From Dyadobacter sp. CY312 (GTDB lineage Bacteria; Bacteroidota; Bacteroidia; Cytophagales; Spirosomataceae): a stretch of DNA of 64,000 nt. Position 1 is the first letter of the stretch. Every line of letters begins with the position of its first letter. This document shows, in pieces, positions 8,755-18,473 of the stretch. The notes beneath the pieces were generated by a model. It worked only from the letters and a program-made list of their open reading frames with translations, was not told the origin of the DNA and made no database searches. The stretch is from positions 1 to 64,000 of the forward strand of contig NZ_JAJUXG010000009.1 in assembly GCF_021390535.1 (NCBI RefSeq), given 5' to 3'. Both the position numbers and the translations under genes were made by a program.

Positions 8755-10164
8755 CTAATCAGGATATACCGTAACGATGACCCGCTGATACCGGGTCAGG
8801 GCAGGTTTTCCATTGTCGGTGACGGCGAGTACAATATGGACTGTTTCAGGCTTGCTGACCTTTGGCGCTGTAAAAACTGCAATGATCGCTGTATTCGTAT
8901 TAAAAACCAGAGGCTCTTTTCCGGGATAACTTCCGGGTTCGGCATAATAAATCCATTGATAAGAAAGTGTATTTCCATCGGGATCATTCGAACCTTCCGC
9001 ACTTAGCTTAACTGTTTCGCCGCTTTTTGCAGTTAGTAAATTCGTATGTTTCAAAACAGCCACTGGCGGATGATTCGCCTCCTTATACGATTTGATCGTC
9101 CAATCCATACGCGCGGCAAAATCATTCTGAAAAGCAGATCTCCATCGCCAGATCGTTGCCTTATTGCTCGTTTGAAAACTGCCGTCTTTTCCGGCTACTT
9201 CATCTACTGCATCTGTCCACAGAGGACGCGTTTCCGGTTCGTAAAACCACTTTTGAGTCCGGGGCGTGTAAAACTCGTACCTTCCTCCCCACCCTCCGAA
9301 ATTTGGCTTTTCAGCATCATTCAGTCCGTTATCGATCAGACCTAAAAATGAAGGTGTATCGCCTTCCATCAAAAATTTCGTGAATGGATATTCGGCACCC
9401 AACGGTCCGTGATTACGTACATTTTCATCCAGCCAGGGATTGTCTACGATCTCAAAATCAGCACCTGAAAACCTGCCGTGAAATTTATCTCCGCTAATTC
9501 CCGACCAGGTGGCATAGTGATACGCTCCGGCTGCGTGATAACCCGGACTGGCAACAAAAAATAAATCAGGAAAAGTTTTACGAAGCCAAGGACCTGTATC
9601 ATCCTGATCTGAAATGGAATACACTCTTATTTTCGCAATGAATTTTTTAAGATCTTCCGGCGAGCGCGTCGTGCTCACCTTCCATAAAGCCTGGGCAAGA
9701 CAATTCGCTCCACCCCAAACCGGAATCCAAACCGGCCTGTCATCTTTTTTATCAACCACTGAAATAATCCAGTCAGATCCTTCCGAATCTTTCCCTTTTC
9801 CAAGCGCATTCATTCCAAACTCCGGATAACCAGCCTTGGTTATGCCAAGTAAATAGGCTGTTTCTGGATATCCTTTTTCATGAAGCAAAAGATTTTGACG
9901 AACTTTTCCATAAGCACCGACAATCTCTTTTATTTTGCTGACGGCAATTTTATTTTTTTGATGAACCGAAGTAGTAGCCACCAAGCCCTCAACATCCCAC
10001 TGATTGGAATAGGTTAAAAAACGGATCAGTGATTGTGTATCATCCGGTTCATTTTCAATGTCGGTAAGCACCAGAACCCTTTTCTTAGCAGCGATTTCCT
10101 GCGCATGACAAAACACACAGGCCAGGTTTGCTAAAAGCACAAGAAAAATCGTAGTTAACCGCAT
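8755..10164 (-). CDS. Exported DUF1593 protein, nucleoside-hydrolase-like
   Basis: 469 residues with a signal peptide ending near FCHAQ. The main domain starts [20 protein letters not shown], which resembles the calcium-binding DxDxxxDD motif of inosine-uridine nucleoside hydrolases and defines the DUF1593 family; further conserved parts are [30 protein letters not shown] and [19 protein letters not shown]. The last ~90 residues form an Ig/PKD-like domain ([20 protein letters not shown]). It likely hydrolyses an N- or O-linked pentosyl bond in the periplasm or at the surface. Its position between the transketolase and binding-protein genes implies that it feeds the importer with free pentose. 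Exact substrate unknown. Confidence 0.85.
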   Translation of the reverse strand: MRLTTIFLVLLANLACVFCHAQEIAAKKRVLVLTDIENEPDDTQSLIRFLTYSNQWDVEGLVATTSVHQKNKIAVSKIKEIVGAYGKVRQNLLLHEKGYPETAYLLGITKAGYPEFGMNALGKGKDSEGSDWIISVVDKKDDRPVWIPVWGGANCLAQALWKVSTTRSPEDLKKFIAKIRVYSISDQDDTGPWLRKTFPDLFFVASPGYHAAGAYHYATWSGISGDKFHGRFSGADFEIVDNPWLDENVRNHGPLGAEYPFTKFLMEGDTPSFLGLIDNGLNDAEKPNFGGWGGRYEFYTPRTQKWFYEPETRPLWTDAVDEVAGKDGSFQTSNKATIWRWRSAFQNDFAARMDWTIKSYKEANHPPVAVLKHTNLLTAKSGETVKLSAEGSNDPDGNTLSYQWIYYAEPGSYPGKEPLVFNTNTAIIAVFTAPKVSKPETVHIVLAVTDNGKPALTRYQRVIVTVYPD

Positions 10165-10217
10165 GGAATCTGGTTTATAATAGACTCTTACTGATGATGT
10201 GACTGAAAGTTTCTTAA

Positions 10218-11183
10218 TTAACCCTTACATAATTTGAGTGCTGCCAGGGCGATTCCGTCCTCTGAAATGCCATAATGGCCCAGGATTTCTTGCTGCGAAC
10301 CTGTCACGGTATATTCATCAGGTAAACCCATTATTTTAAACTTATTGTGGTAATTATTTTCCATTAAAAACGATGCACAGGCTTCACCCAGGCCTCCATA
10401 TACACTATGTTCTTCAATGGTTAAGATGGGCTTTCCATCTGCTGCCACTTTCGCTATTAAATTATAATCCAGTGGTTTAATCGTGTGCATACTTACCACT
10501 GTGGATCCGATACCTGATTCCTTTTGCAACTTTTCGGCTGCCTGCAAAGCTGGTGCGACCGTCTCACCTGTTGCAATAATAACCAAGTCATTTCCATCCC
10601 TGACTATGCGCCCTTTACCGAATTCAAACGTGGTTTCCTCCATTGAAAGCAGTGGCATCGTTTTTTTTCCAAATCTTATATAAACCGGCAAATTGGTTTC
10701 TGCGGCGAGCCGGATAGCCTGCTCTGTCTCAAAATTGTCAGCCGGTGCAACGATTATCAGATTATTGATCGTTCGAAGCACTGCAAAGTCATGAAGACTG
10801 TGGTGTGTGGACCCTAATGCACCATAACTTACACCTGCACTTATTCCGATCAGTTTCACGCTGTTATTAGAATAAGCGACATCATTTTTGATTTGTTCCA
10901 GCGCCCTTGCAGTAAGAAAACAGGCAGGCGATACAGCAAATGCTTTTTTCCCGGCAGATGCCAGTCCGGCTGCAACACCCACAAGATTCTGCTCCGCAAT
11001 ACCAACTTCCACGATCTGATCCGGAAACGATTGTCCGAAAGGCACCAGTTTTCCGGATCCGCGCGAGTCGCTCGTCACTACAATGATATCCCGGTCATGA
11101 CGGGCTAATTTTTGAAGTGTGGCCGAAAAAACTTCCAGATTGGCTTTATTAGTCACAGCTATGTTCTCAATGGTTGCGTCCAC
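10218..11183 (-). CDS. Split transketolase, C-terminal (pyrimidine-binding) subunit
   Basis: 321 residues equal to the central and C-terminal thirds of transketolase. Visible features are the Pyr-domain core [21 protein letters not shown], where the glutamate of the IAEQN motif activates the thiamine ring, [19 protein letters not shown], and the C-terminal domain with [15 protein letters not shown]. It must pair with the TPP-binding subunit encoded directly upstream. Split transketolases of this kind serve ordinary pentose phosphate chemistry or specialised ketose phosphates such as apulose 4-phosphate (AptA/AptB). Position after a sugar isomerase, and a GH140 gene nearby, favour the latter, but this is inference. 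Confidence 0.92.
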   Translation of the reverse strand: MDATIENIAVTNKANLEVFSATLQKLARHDRDIIVVTSDSRGSGKLVPFGQSFPDQIVEVGIAEQNLVGVAAGLASAGKKAFAVSPACFLTARALEQIKNDVAYSNNSVKLIGISAGVSYGALGSTHHSLHDFAVLRTINNLIIVAPADNFETEQAIRLAAETNLPVYIRFGKKTMPLLSMEETTFEFGKGRIVRDGNDLVIIATGETVAPALQAAEKLQKESGIGSTVVSMHTIKPLDYNLIAKVAADGKPILTIEEHSVYGGLGEACASFLMENNYHNKFKIMGLPDEYTVTGSQQEILGHYGISEDGIALAALKLCKG

Positions 11184-11230
11184 GTTGAATACGGTTTATT
11201 AATTAACACTATACCTTCGGCAGCAGGTAT

Positions 11231-12055
11231 TTAAATATTTTCATCCTGCAAATCCAACTCCTCCAACGCTTCCGCGTATTGCTTCTGATTTGGAACGCCA
11301 TGATGCCATTTGAGCTGATTTTCCATATAACTCACTCCTTTTCCCTTCACCGTATGCGCGATAATCATACTTGGTTTTCCTTCGGCAAAAGGGAGCGTGT
11401 CAAAAGTTTCTTTCAGTTGTTTCAGATCATGTCCGTCCACGTGGCGCACCTCCCAGCCAAAAGCTTCAAATTTCTTGTCAACCGGATCTGTATTACAAAC
11501 ATCTGCCGTAGGACCTGTAATTTGTAAATTGTTTTTATCGAGAATGGCACAGAGGTTATCCAGTTTATAATGAGCGGCTGACAGCGCAGCTTCCCAGTTG
11601 GAACCTTCCGGTAATTCCCCGTCACCAAGCAAGGTGAAAACCCGGTAATTTTTTTTATCCAGTTTCCCGGCGATCGCGGTACCAACACTTAACGACAAAC
11701 CGTGACCCAAAGCACCGGTGTTCTGCTCCACGCCGTGCACTTTACGTGTCGGATGGCCGATGTAATGGGATCTATATTTACATAATGTTTCAAGATCCGA
11801 CTCAGGAAAGAAGCCACGGGAAGCAAGCACCACATACAACGCCTCTACGGTATGGCCTTTGCTTTGAATGTAGCGGTCGCGATCCGGCGAACCGAAATCG
11901 TCTGCATCAACATTCAGCGTATGGTTGTAAAGAACGTTTAAAATATCAATACAGGATAAACTTCCGCCGGTATGCCCCGCGTTTGCCTTGACGATGTATT
12001 TGAGTATTTTTCTGCGGTATTCGACCGACTTGTGTGCCAATTCCTGTTCTGACAT
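11231..12055 (-). CDS. Split transketolase, N-terminal (TPP-binding) subunit
   Basis: About 274 residues equal to the N-terminal third of transketolase. It carries AGHTGGSLSCIDIL, RDRYIQSKGHTVEALY and the thiamine pyrophosphate/magnesium motif GDGELPEGSNWEAALSA through the LDKNN segment. I choose the ATG at 12055 (MSEQELAHKSVEYRRK); a GTG at 12073 would add six residues but lies in a hairpin. Forty-seven bases lie before the partner subunit. With it the enzyme would transfer a two-carbon ketol unit, here perhaps from or to apulose 4-phosphate in the non-oxidative D-apiose route. An ordinary housekeeping transketolase is the alternative. Confidence 0.92.
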   Translation of the reverse strand: MSEQELAHKSVEYRRKILKYIVKANAGHTGGSLSCIDILNVLYNHTLNVDADDFGSPDRDRYIQSKGHTVEALYVVLASRGFFPESDLETLCKYRSHYIGHPTRKVHGVEQNTGALGHGLSLSVGTAIAGKLDKKNYRVFTLLGDGELPEGSNWEAALSAAHYKLDNLCAILDKNNLQITGPTADVCNTDPVDKKFEAFGWEVRHVDGHDLKQLKETFDTLPFAEGKPSMIIAHTVKGKGVSYMENQLKWHHGVPNQKQYAEALEELDLQDENI

Positions 12056-12072
12056 TGCTTCTTGAATTATCA

Positions 12073-12089
12073 CGCGGGACGAGCCCGCG
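12073..12089. repeat. GC-rich hairpin between isomerase and transketolase genes
   Basis: CGCGGG and CCCGCG form a perfect six-base stem around a five-base loop in an otherwise AT-rich spacer. It may be a REP-like unit or an mRNA processing hairpin. It also argues against the upstream GTG start of the transketolase gene. Confidence 0.5.
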
Positions 12090-12117
12090 GTTTAGGTAGT
12101 AAGTCGTTTGGACTGTA

Positions 12118-13587
12118 TTAGTATTGCCCTGCCAGTTCCTGATTGGCGCAAGCGTTATCGCTGTTCTTTTCTATCGGCTCGGTAAAACTCTGAACTTCCC
12201 AGCCCATATAATTTTCAAATGCCTCTTTCAAAATGCCAGCCGTTTTTGAAGCGTTCATAACCACATGATGCTCAAAACCATTGCGACAAATGTATTGCAT
12301 CAGTCCCTGAAGATTCGGAATCTGCGCAACGGCACGGTTTCCAAACGTTTTCAGCGTGTCATCTGTCAATCTACCTTCACCGATATAGGCTTTCATAATT
12401 CCTTTCGGATCGTCGGTACTGATCCTGCCAAAAGTTAACGGAGATGCCGGTGTCCTGCCCGATAACGCGCCATAAGTATTTTCTTCTCCTACGGAAGTTC
12501 CCAAAATGGGTGCTGTACTTATTTCAATATCCGGCAAAAATGATTTTGCCCAGTTTCCGCAATGGAAAAGCACGCATTTGTTGTCGTCATTAGCATAATT
12601 GTTGTTCCAGTCGACCAGCGCGCTTGGAGAGCCCGATGCAAGCTGCAACGCATACATACTCAATGTACCCGTGACATCCACTTCACATCCGCTTGGCAGC
12701 ATGTTTTCGCTCATGATACTCATGCTGGTACAAACATTACAGCCATAATTTTGCTGAATCGACGTCCAGCATTGAATGGCCGTAGCATCCAGGGCGTGCA
12801 ATTGTACAAAATCTGTCAGTGCTACATCCAGTTTCGCCATTTGTATCAAAGATTCATCCGGCGTACGTCCAATCGGCGCATAATCCCTGATTTTCTGAAT
12901 CCTTTCCTGTACGCTGGTATCGTGTTTGGTCAGTTTATTTGCATTGCCTAATATCTCGGAAAGGTCAACGGTCACGACAGAGATGCCATTTCGCTGCAAG
13001 ATTTTCTCACTGTAACGGACGGTATTAAAACCTCCCGGTCGCGCTCCGATGGCACCGATCCGAACTTTGCGCAGCCCTCTTGTTACCCGGCAAACCCCCA
13101 GGAAATCCACCAGATCTTTTATAAAAACAGAATCTGTCGGATGCACTACATGTTTGGTAGTAAGTGTATATTTGATCCCAAACTGGTAAAGATTATTGCA
13201 GGCAGAAATCTTCCCGCACCAGGAATCCCTTCTTCTTGCAACATCGAGTTTGTCCAGATCATCCGGATAACCCTGCACCAGCACAGGCACATTCAGTTCC
13301 GCCAGTTTAAGCGTTTCAGCAATGCCGCGTTCGTCTCCAAAATTGGGCAGCACAACAAGCACACCTATTATTTCATCACGATGCTGTCTGAACAAGGCGG
13401 CGCATTTTTGCGCATCCTGAAATGACTCAACACCACCGAGTTTTGTATCGTTTGTATCCAGTAATATCGGTTTGATATTCAGTTTTTTAAACAATTCAAT
13501 GATTTCCACTCTCGCTTCCGCCACCAATCTGTCAGGAAAAAAGTCCCTGTTTCCGATAATCACGCCTAAACTTCCTATTTCGCCCAT
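12118..13587 (-). CDS. L-fucose/L-arabinose-isomerase-family protein
   Basis: 489 residues without signal peptide, so cytoplasmic. The opening SLGVIIGNRDFFPDRLV and the segments GVLVVLPNFGDERGIAETL, RIGAIGARPGGFNTVRYSE and CEVDVTGTLSMYALQLASG fit the fucose/arabinose isomerase superfamily, which interconverts aldoses and ketoses with a divalent metal. Putative metal ligands are the glutamate of CEVDVTG and the aspartate/histidine in later loops. It is the first enzyme gene after the regulator, and sits directly before the split transketolase, so it probably makes the ketose that, once phosphorylated, becomes the transketolase substrate. D-apiose to D-apulose is the favoured guess; L-fucose or L-arabinose isomerisation is the alternative. 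Confidence 0.85.
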   Translation of the reverse strand: MGEIGSLGVIIGNRDFFPDRLVAEARVEIIELFKKLNIKPILLDTNDTKLGGVESFQDAQKCAALFRQHRDEIIGVLVVLPNFGDERGIAETLKLAELNVPVLVQGYPDDLDKLDVARRRDSWCGKISACNNLYQFGIKYTLTTKHVVHPTDSVFIKDLVDFLGVCRVTRGLRKVRIGAIGARPGGFNTVRYSEKILQRNGISVVTVDLSEILGNANKLTKHDTSVQERIQKIRDYAPIGRTPDESLIQMAKLDVALTDFVQLHALDATAIQCWTSIQQNYGCNVCTSMSIMSENMLPSGCEVDVTGTLSMYALQLASGSPSALVDWNNNYANDDNKCVLFHCGNWAKSFLPDIEISTAPILGTSVGEENTYGALSGRTPASPLTFGRISTDDPKGIMKAYIGEGRLTDDTLKTFGNRAVAQIPNLQGLMQYICRNGFEHHVVMNASKTAGILKEAFENYMGWEVQSFTEPIEKNSDNACANQELAGQY

Positions 13588-13634
13588 GGTTATTAGTTGC
13601 TGTAATTCGCAATATTTTTCTATTTCCTGTTGCG

Positions 13635-14402
13635 CTATCCTGCAATGATCAATTCAATATCATTACCACTGAAAAGCTGTTTATGTTTTTCTTCCACACC
13701 CGCATCGGTAATGATGTAATCGATCAGCGACAATGCTCCCAAACTTGCAAAAGCACTTTTCCCAACTTTTGTGGAATCAGCCACCAGATACGTCGTATCA
13801 GCCGCATCGATCATGGCCTTTTTCACTACCAGATCGCTGATACTCGGATAAGTCAAACCCGACTTCAACGACAATCCGGCTGTTGCCAGAAAAAGCTTTT
13901 GCACATTCAGACCTTTGAAAAAATCGGCGGCCTTTTGTCCTGTTAGTGATAATGTTGGCGGCTTAAACTCGCCTCCCGTCATGATCACTTCAATTCCTGT
14001 TTCTGCCCCCAGTAATAATGCAATATTCAATGCATTGGTTATCACGGTTAAATGCCGGTTACTTCCACGTAGTTTTTTCGCAATTTCCGTGGTTGTAGAA
14101 CCTGAATCCAGGATAATCGTATCACCGTTTTCTATGAATTCCAGGCTCTTGATAGCGATCAGTTCCTTCTTATCGAGATGTTCCTGATTTGCCAGAGAAA
14201 AATTACGGACCTGATCTTCTACATTCTTTAAAAATGCGCCACCATGTTCCTTAATTACCAATCCGTCTTTTTCCAGCTTATCCAGATCCTGACGGATGGT
14301 TACCTCTGTCACTTTAAACAATTTGGCCAGATCAATCACTTTTGCCGATCCGTCTTCCTTTAATAATTCGAGTATTTTATCTCTTCGTTGATTTGCGAGC
14401 AT
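13635..14402 (-). CDS. DeoR-family transcriptional regulator
   Basis: 255 residues, the usual length. The N-terminus MLANQRRDKILELLKEDGSA and VTEVTIRQDLDKLEKDGL form the DeoR winged helix (residues ~6-58); residues ~75-235 are the DeoRC sugar-phosphate sensor with DTIILDSGSTTTEIAKKL and VITNALNIALLL. Such proteins usually repress sugar genes until a phosphorylated intermediate binds. It heads the isomerase/transketolase/ABC operon. Immediately upstream (14537-14555) is a purine-rich motif with GAAAG-type units that is identical over 19 bases to one before the locus-1 SusC gene, consistent with DeoR-type operators built from direct repeats. Confidence 0.93.
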   Translation of the reverse strand: MLANQRRDKILELLKEDGSAKVIDLAKLFKVTEVTIRQDLDKLEKDGLVIKEHGGAFLKNVEDQVRNFSLANQEHLDKKELIAIKSLEFIENGDTIILDSGSTTTEIAKKLRGSNRHLTVITNALNIALLLGAETGIEVIMTGGEFKPPTLSLTGQKAADFFKGLNVQKLFLATAGLSLKSGLTYPSISDLVVKKAMIDAADTTYLVADSTKVGKSAFASLGALSLIDYIITDAGVEEKHKQLFSGNDIELIIAG

Positions 14403-14618
14403 CTTTTATATTGTTTGTAGTTCCTTTTGTTTTTTACCTAAAAATAAAGGGAAAACAATTAACTAAGTACATAACGTCAAAAATATACATATCAACGATA
14501 CAAATAGATTAATTTTAATTAACAAAAGCAAATTTTAGAAAGTAAAAGAAAATAATTAAAAATTAAATGATATCATTGTGCTGTTATTGCTATCTACCCA
14601 TAGTCTGTTTATTTTCTT
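14403..14618. promoter_or_regulatory. Divergent promoter region with candidate DeoR operator
   Basis: AT-rich region between the leftward DeoR operon and the rightward 3-keto-glycoside genes. The 19-mer AGAAAGTAAAAGAAAATAA is at 14537-14555 and recurs exactly, on the other strand, at 38682-38700. A perfect 12-base palindrome AATGATATCATT is at 14566-14577. The position between two divergent operons fits operator function; binding is inferred. Confidence 0.55.
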
Positions 14619-16403
14619 ATGGTACGCTTAAAATCTTCATTTGCCTGCTGGCTTATCCCTTTCATACTCTTATTTACTGAAAAAGTTAAGAGTCAATCAA
14701 TTCCCTCGCTTAAACCCGACACACTTATTTTTCAGGATTTAAGTCAGTTTGAGCACATAAAAGGCGGAAACTGGGTATTGGCAGCTAATATTTCCGCAAA
14801 CCGAAATAAACCGCAAGACCTGTTAGTAAAAAAAGGAAAAGGAATTCTGGTTTATTTACCAAAACAAAAAGGAAGCAAAACCATACAAACCAAGCTGGTT
14901 CATGGTGATATCGATTTGGATATGGATTTCCTTTTATCTAAATCAGCCTCCTTTGAAGTGCTGTTACATGGGAAATACAAAGTTGAAATAACAGACTCGT
15001 GGCTTAAAAAAAACAGCAGCGCGATTAAAGCACCCGGACTTTGGCAACATCTGAGTATTCAATTCAAAGCGCCGGTTTTTGATGCAAATGGCAGAAAAAT
15101 CCAGGATGCAAGGTTTGAGGAAATCCTTATAAACAACCAGCCGATCCGGACACTTCCAAATTTATACCCGGATCGGGAACGTACTTTAAAAGACGAAAAA
15201 GGAAATGCAGGCACAGCCCTAAAAGGAAAAAACACATCATTCGCCATCAGAAATATCCGATACAAGGTGTATAAAAAAGAAGAGATCCGGCTGTCTGATA
15301 TTCGTTTTGCAGTTTATAACGGTCTTCACAAAACAGTGGACACGCTCAAAACTTTAAAACCGAAACGAACAGGACATACCGATACACTTTCTCACCGGGT
15401 TGGAGATCGTAAATCACAGTTGGTTTTTGAAGGAATAGCCGACATTCCGGCAGACGGGAATTATTTATTCAGGCTTACTGCTGGCGGTGGTGCATGGCTT
15501 TTTATCGATGGGAAATTAATGGTGGAAAACCGTGGCTCACGCGATTTTGAAAAACCTTTTTATGCAGAGAAAACCTTAAAGAAAGGAAAATATCCCTTCA
15601 AGGTGGTGTATTCCAATTCCGATGAATGCCTTGTCATACACTACGAAGGACCAAAAATTCCATGGCGTTCTTTAACTACTATGGCTTCCGTGAGGCTGAG
15701 TGAAAAGTTTGATCCTTTGGAAAATAAGGTAAATAATAAACCTGTTTTACAACGTGGATTTATGCTGCTAAACGGCATGGTCAATCCTTATATTGCCGCC
15801 GTGGGAATACCAGGCAATACCGGTTCTGACGGTTTGAACTACGCTTATGATATGAAAAACTATGCGCTGAGTGCTGTTTGGCATGGGAAATATATCGACG
15901 TATCCAATATGTGGACGGAACGTGGGGAAAAGCAGCTGGAAATACCGTTGGGAGCCAAACTGAATCTCTCGCAAAAACCTTTGCTTTCAAAACATTTATA
16001 TGAAAACCAGTCCTGGCCTGACTCTGTCCTACTTCCCGAAGGCGTATATCAAAATCGGGGCTACCGGTTAAACAGCGAAGGTTTCCCACAGTTTTACTAT
16101 GCACTCGGTGCCACTTCCGTAGAAGATCTGATTTATCCGAACAATGAAAAAAGCGGATTGACACGCGTGTTAAAAATCACCAATCCTTCGGAGCAATATT
16201 ATTGTCTGCTCGGCGAAGGCAAAACTCTTGAAAAACTTGACGACGGAAGCTTTACGATTGACGATAAAAATTACTACATAAGTAATCTGGAAGCGAGGGG
16301 ATTAAAGGTTTCTGTTGCACACGGATTACAGGGTGACAAATTATATATTACACTGGCTCCGCAAAAAGAACCGGTAACGATTAAGTATGACATGATATGG
16401 TAA
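14619..16403 (+). CDS. Exported DUF1080-like/PA14-domain protein
   Basis: 594 residues with a signal peptide (to about KVKSQS). Residues ~35-220 are a concanavalin-like jelly roll of the DUF1080 (3-keto-disaccharide hydrolase-like) type. Residues ~265-350 form a PA14-like module (FRLTAGGGAWLFIDGKLMVE), a carbohydrate-binding fold. The rest (LLNGMVNPYIAAVGIPGNTG onward) is a region that commonly accompanies putative heme-binding or propeller proteins in this phylum. It is the first of three collinear genes; the next overlaps its end. A role in handling 3-keto-glycosides at the cell surface is plausible from the companion genes. Confidence 0.7.
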   Translation: MVRLKSSFACWLIPFILLFTEKVKSQSIPSLKPDTLIFQDLSQFEHIKGGNWVLAANISANRNKPQDLLVKKGKGILVYLPKQKGSKTIQTKLVHGDIDLDMDFLLSKSASFEVLLHGKYKVEITDSWLKKNSSAIKAPGLWQHLSIQFKAPVFDANGRKIQDARFEEILINNQPIRTLPNLYPDRERTLKDEKGNAGTALKGKNTSFAIRNIRYKVYKKEEIRLSDIRFAVYNGLHKTVDTLKTLKPKRTGHTDTLSHRVGDRKSQLVFEGIADIPADGNYLFRLTAGGGAWLFIDGKLMVENRGSRDFEKPFYAEKTLKKGKYPFKVVYSNSDECLVIHYEGPKIPWRSLTTMASVRLSEKFDPLENKVNNKPVLQRGFMLLNGMVNPYIAAVGIPGNTGSDGLNYAYDMKNYALSAVWHGKYIDVSNMWTERGEKQLEIPLGAKLNLSQKPLLSKHLYENQSWPDSVLLPEGVYQNRGYRLNSEGFPQFYYALGATSVEDLIYPNNEKSGLTRVLKITNPSEQYYCLLGEGKTLEKLDDGSFTIDDKNYYISNLEARGLKVSVAHGLQGDKLYITLAPQKEPVTIKYDMIW

Positions 16404-18409
16404 CTATTTTAAAAATCAGTACAATGCGCATCGGATTTAAGCATTCAAAAACGGACTCCTGCTATGTTATTCTTCTTTTGACTCTGTTTATTTTCCTTTC
16501 AGGCAAGTCAGTGGCGCAAAATAATATTTCAACCAACGAAAATCGATTTTATAAACGAACCAATGTACCGATCCCTGATTCCGTAATGCTGGAAGTTGGC
16601 GGACTCGCTTTTACCGCGGATGACAAACTTGGCGTAGCCACCCGGCGAGGAGAAATATGGCTGATTGACGATCCTTATCAAAAGAAAAACAAGCTTCCGA
16701 AATATTCGCTTTTCGCCACCGGTTTGCACGAACCTTTGTGGCTGGCCTATAAAAAAGGCGCTTTTTACACGACTCAACGATCTGAATTAACCAGAATAAC
16801 AGACACCGATCATGATGGTGTTGCGGACTCTTTTCATACGGTATATTCCTGGCCAATTTCGGGAAACTACCATGAATACTCTTACGGTCCGCTTATTTTG
16901 CCAAACGGGGATATGCTGGTTACGCTTAACCTTTCCTGGGTTGGTCGCGGTGAAAGCCTGACCAAGTGGCGTGGCTGGATGTTAAAAATCACAGATGATG
17001 GCAAAATGACGCCGTTTGCAACTGGTATGCGCTCACCTGCCGCTTTTGGATTGAATAACAAAGGAGATATTTTTCTCGCTGAAAATCAGGGCGACTGGAT
17101 AGGATCAGGCCGTATCACGCATTTAACATCAGGAGATTTCGCAGGCCATCCGGCAGGGCTCCGCTGGTCTGGCGAGCCGAATTCTCCGCTTGATCTGAAA
17201 CGATCTTCTTTCCCGGATTCCGCCGGAATTCTGTACGATTACGCCAAGGGAAAGCCACATTTCAAAGTTCCTTCCATCTGGTTTCCGCATACGGTTATGG
17301 GCATTTCCACCTCAGCCATTTTATCCATCAATACAGATCAGTTCGGTCCTTTTGAAGGTCAGCTGCTGGTAGGCGATCAGGGGCATAGCAAGATCATGAG
17401 GGCGTTTCTCGAACAGGTGAACGGGCAGTATCAGGGAGCTTGTTTTCCTTTCCGGGAAGGCTTTTCTTCCGGTATTCTGCGCATGGCCTGGGGCAGCGAC
17501 AACTCCCTATTTGTGGGCATGACAAGCCGTGGCTGGGCATCAACAGGAAAAGATTTATTCGGACTGCAACGGCTGCAATGGGATGGAAAAACGCCGATGG
17601 AAATAAAAGCCATGCGTATCACCACGGAAGGTTTTGAACTTGAATTTACCAAACCGGTCGACAAGAAACTTGCCAGCGACATTGCGAATTATAAAATGAC
17701 GGGTTTCACTTACAGCTATCACAAAAAATACGGCAGCCCGGTTATTAATTCAGGAAATTGCAGTGTACGCAAGGCGGAAGTTTCCAATGATGGTTTCAAG
17801 GTAAAACTGGATGTCAGCGGATTAAGAGCAGGTTATATTCATGAACTGAAAGTAGAAAATCTGACTGCGACAGACGGGGAAGTGATTTTACATCCGCAGG
17901 CTTATTACACCATCAACAGCTTTCCGGAAGGAAGTAATCACGCGCATCACGAAATGGCTCATGACCATACAGCAGCGCAAACATCCGGGTGCGCAGATAA
18001 CCCCGCCAAGTCCGTACATGAGCAGCCGGCAGATTGGAGCAACCCGGATATAACCATTATCATGGCAACAAAACCGGGACTTAAATTTGACAAGGAAGTG
18101 CTGGAAGTAAAGGCTGGTGCCAAAGTAAAACTTGTCTTCAATAACAACGATGACATGCTTCATAACCTGGTGATAACTACACCCGGGAAAGGTGATTCTG
18201 TAGGTCAGCTCGCGATGGACATGGGCTTGAATGGTACCAATGCGGGTTATATTCCATTGACCAAAGAGGTACTTTTTCATACTTGTCTGATCCAGCCGGA
18301 AACATCACAGACCATTTATTTTACTGCTCCCACACCGGGTGATTATCCGTTTATATGCAGTTTCCCGGGTCACTCTTTTGTGATGAAAGGAATAATGAAA
18401 ATCAGATAA
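16397..18409 (+). CDS. Beta-propeller protein fused to azurin-like cupredoxin
   Basis: 670 residues, signal peptide ending near SVAQ. Residues ~40-410 read as a PQQ-sugar-dehydrogenase-like propeller (GGLAFTADDKLGVATRRGEI, ITDTDHDGVADSFHTVY, ATGMRSPAAFGLNNKGDIFL). A histidine-rich linker follows (NHAHHEMAHDH). The C-terminal ~110 residues are a cupredoxin with the type 1 copper set: a histidine in DDMLHNLVI and the C, H and M of FICSFPGHSFVMKG, which is very like azurin. The combination suggests electron transfer from an oxidised sugar to copper. An alternative start is the ATG at 16424. The gene overlaps the preceding one by seven bases, implying one transcript. Confidence 0.82.
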   Translation: MVTILKISTMRIGFKHSKTDSCYVILLLTLFIFLSGKSVAQNNISTNENRFYKRTNVPIPDSVMLEVGGLAFTADDKLGVATRRGEIWLIDDPYQKKNKLPKYSLFATGLHEPLWLAYKKGAFYTTQRSELTRITDTDHDGVADSFHTVYSWPISGNYHEYSYGPLILPNGDMLVTLNLSWVGRGESLTKWRGWMLKITDDGKMTPFATGMRSPAAFGLNNKGDIFLAENQGDWIGSGRITHLTSGDFAGHPAGLRWSGEPNSPLDLKRSSFPDSAGILYDYAKGKPHFKVPSIWFPHTVMGISTSAILSINTDQFGPFEGQLLVGDQGHSKIMRAFLEQVNGQYQGACFPFREGFSSGILRMAWGSDNSLFVGMTSRGWASTGKDLFGLQRLQWDGKTPMEIKAMRITTEGFELEFTKPVDKKLASDIANYKMTGFTYSYHKKYGSPVINSGNCSVRKAEVSNDGFKVKLDVSGLRAGYIHELKVENLTATDGEVILHPQAYYTINSFPEGSNHAHHEMAHDHTAAQTSGCADNPAKSVHEQPADWSNPDITIIMATKPGLKFDKEVLEVKAGAKVKLVFNNNDDMLHNLVITTPGKGDSVGQLAMDMGLNGTNAGYIPLTKEVLFHTCLIQPETSQTIYFTAPTPGDYPFICSFPGHSFVMKGIMKIR

Positions 18410-18473
18410 TGGTAGATTTCAGATCAAATTTCTTTACCAGAAAGATATGCTAAATCACAAATTCCAAACTACT

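Noticed and set aside
10218-12055. Sulfoquinovose transketolase pathway (also uses split transketolase)
   Set aside because: No sulfoquinovosidase, sulfo-sugar isomerase or sulfonate exporter is seen, while an apiosidase-like gene is present.
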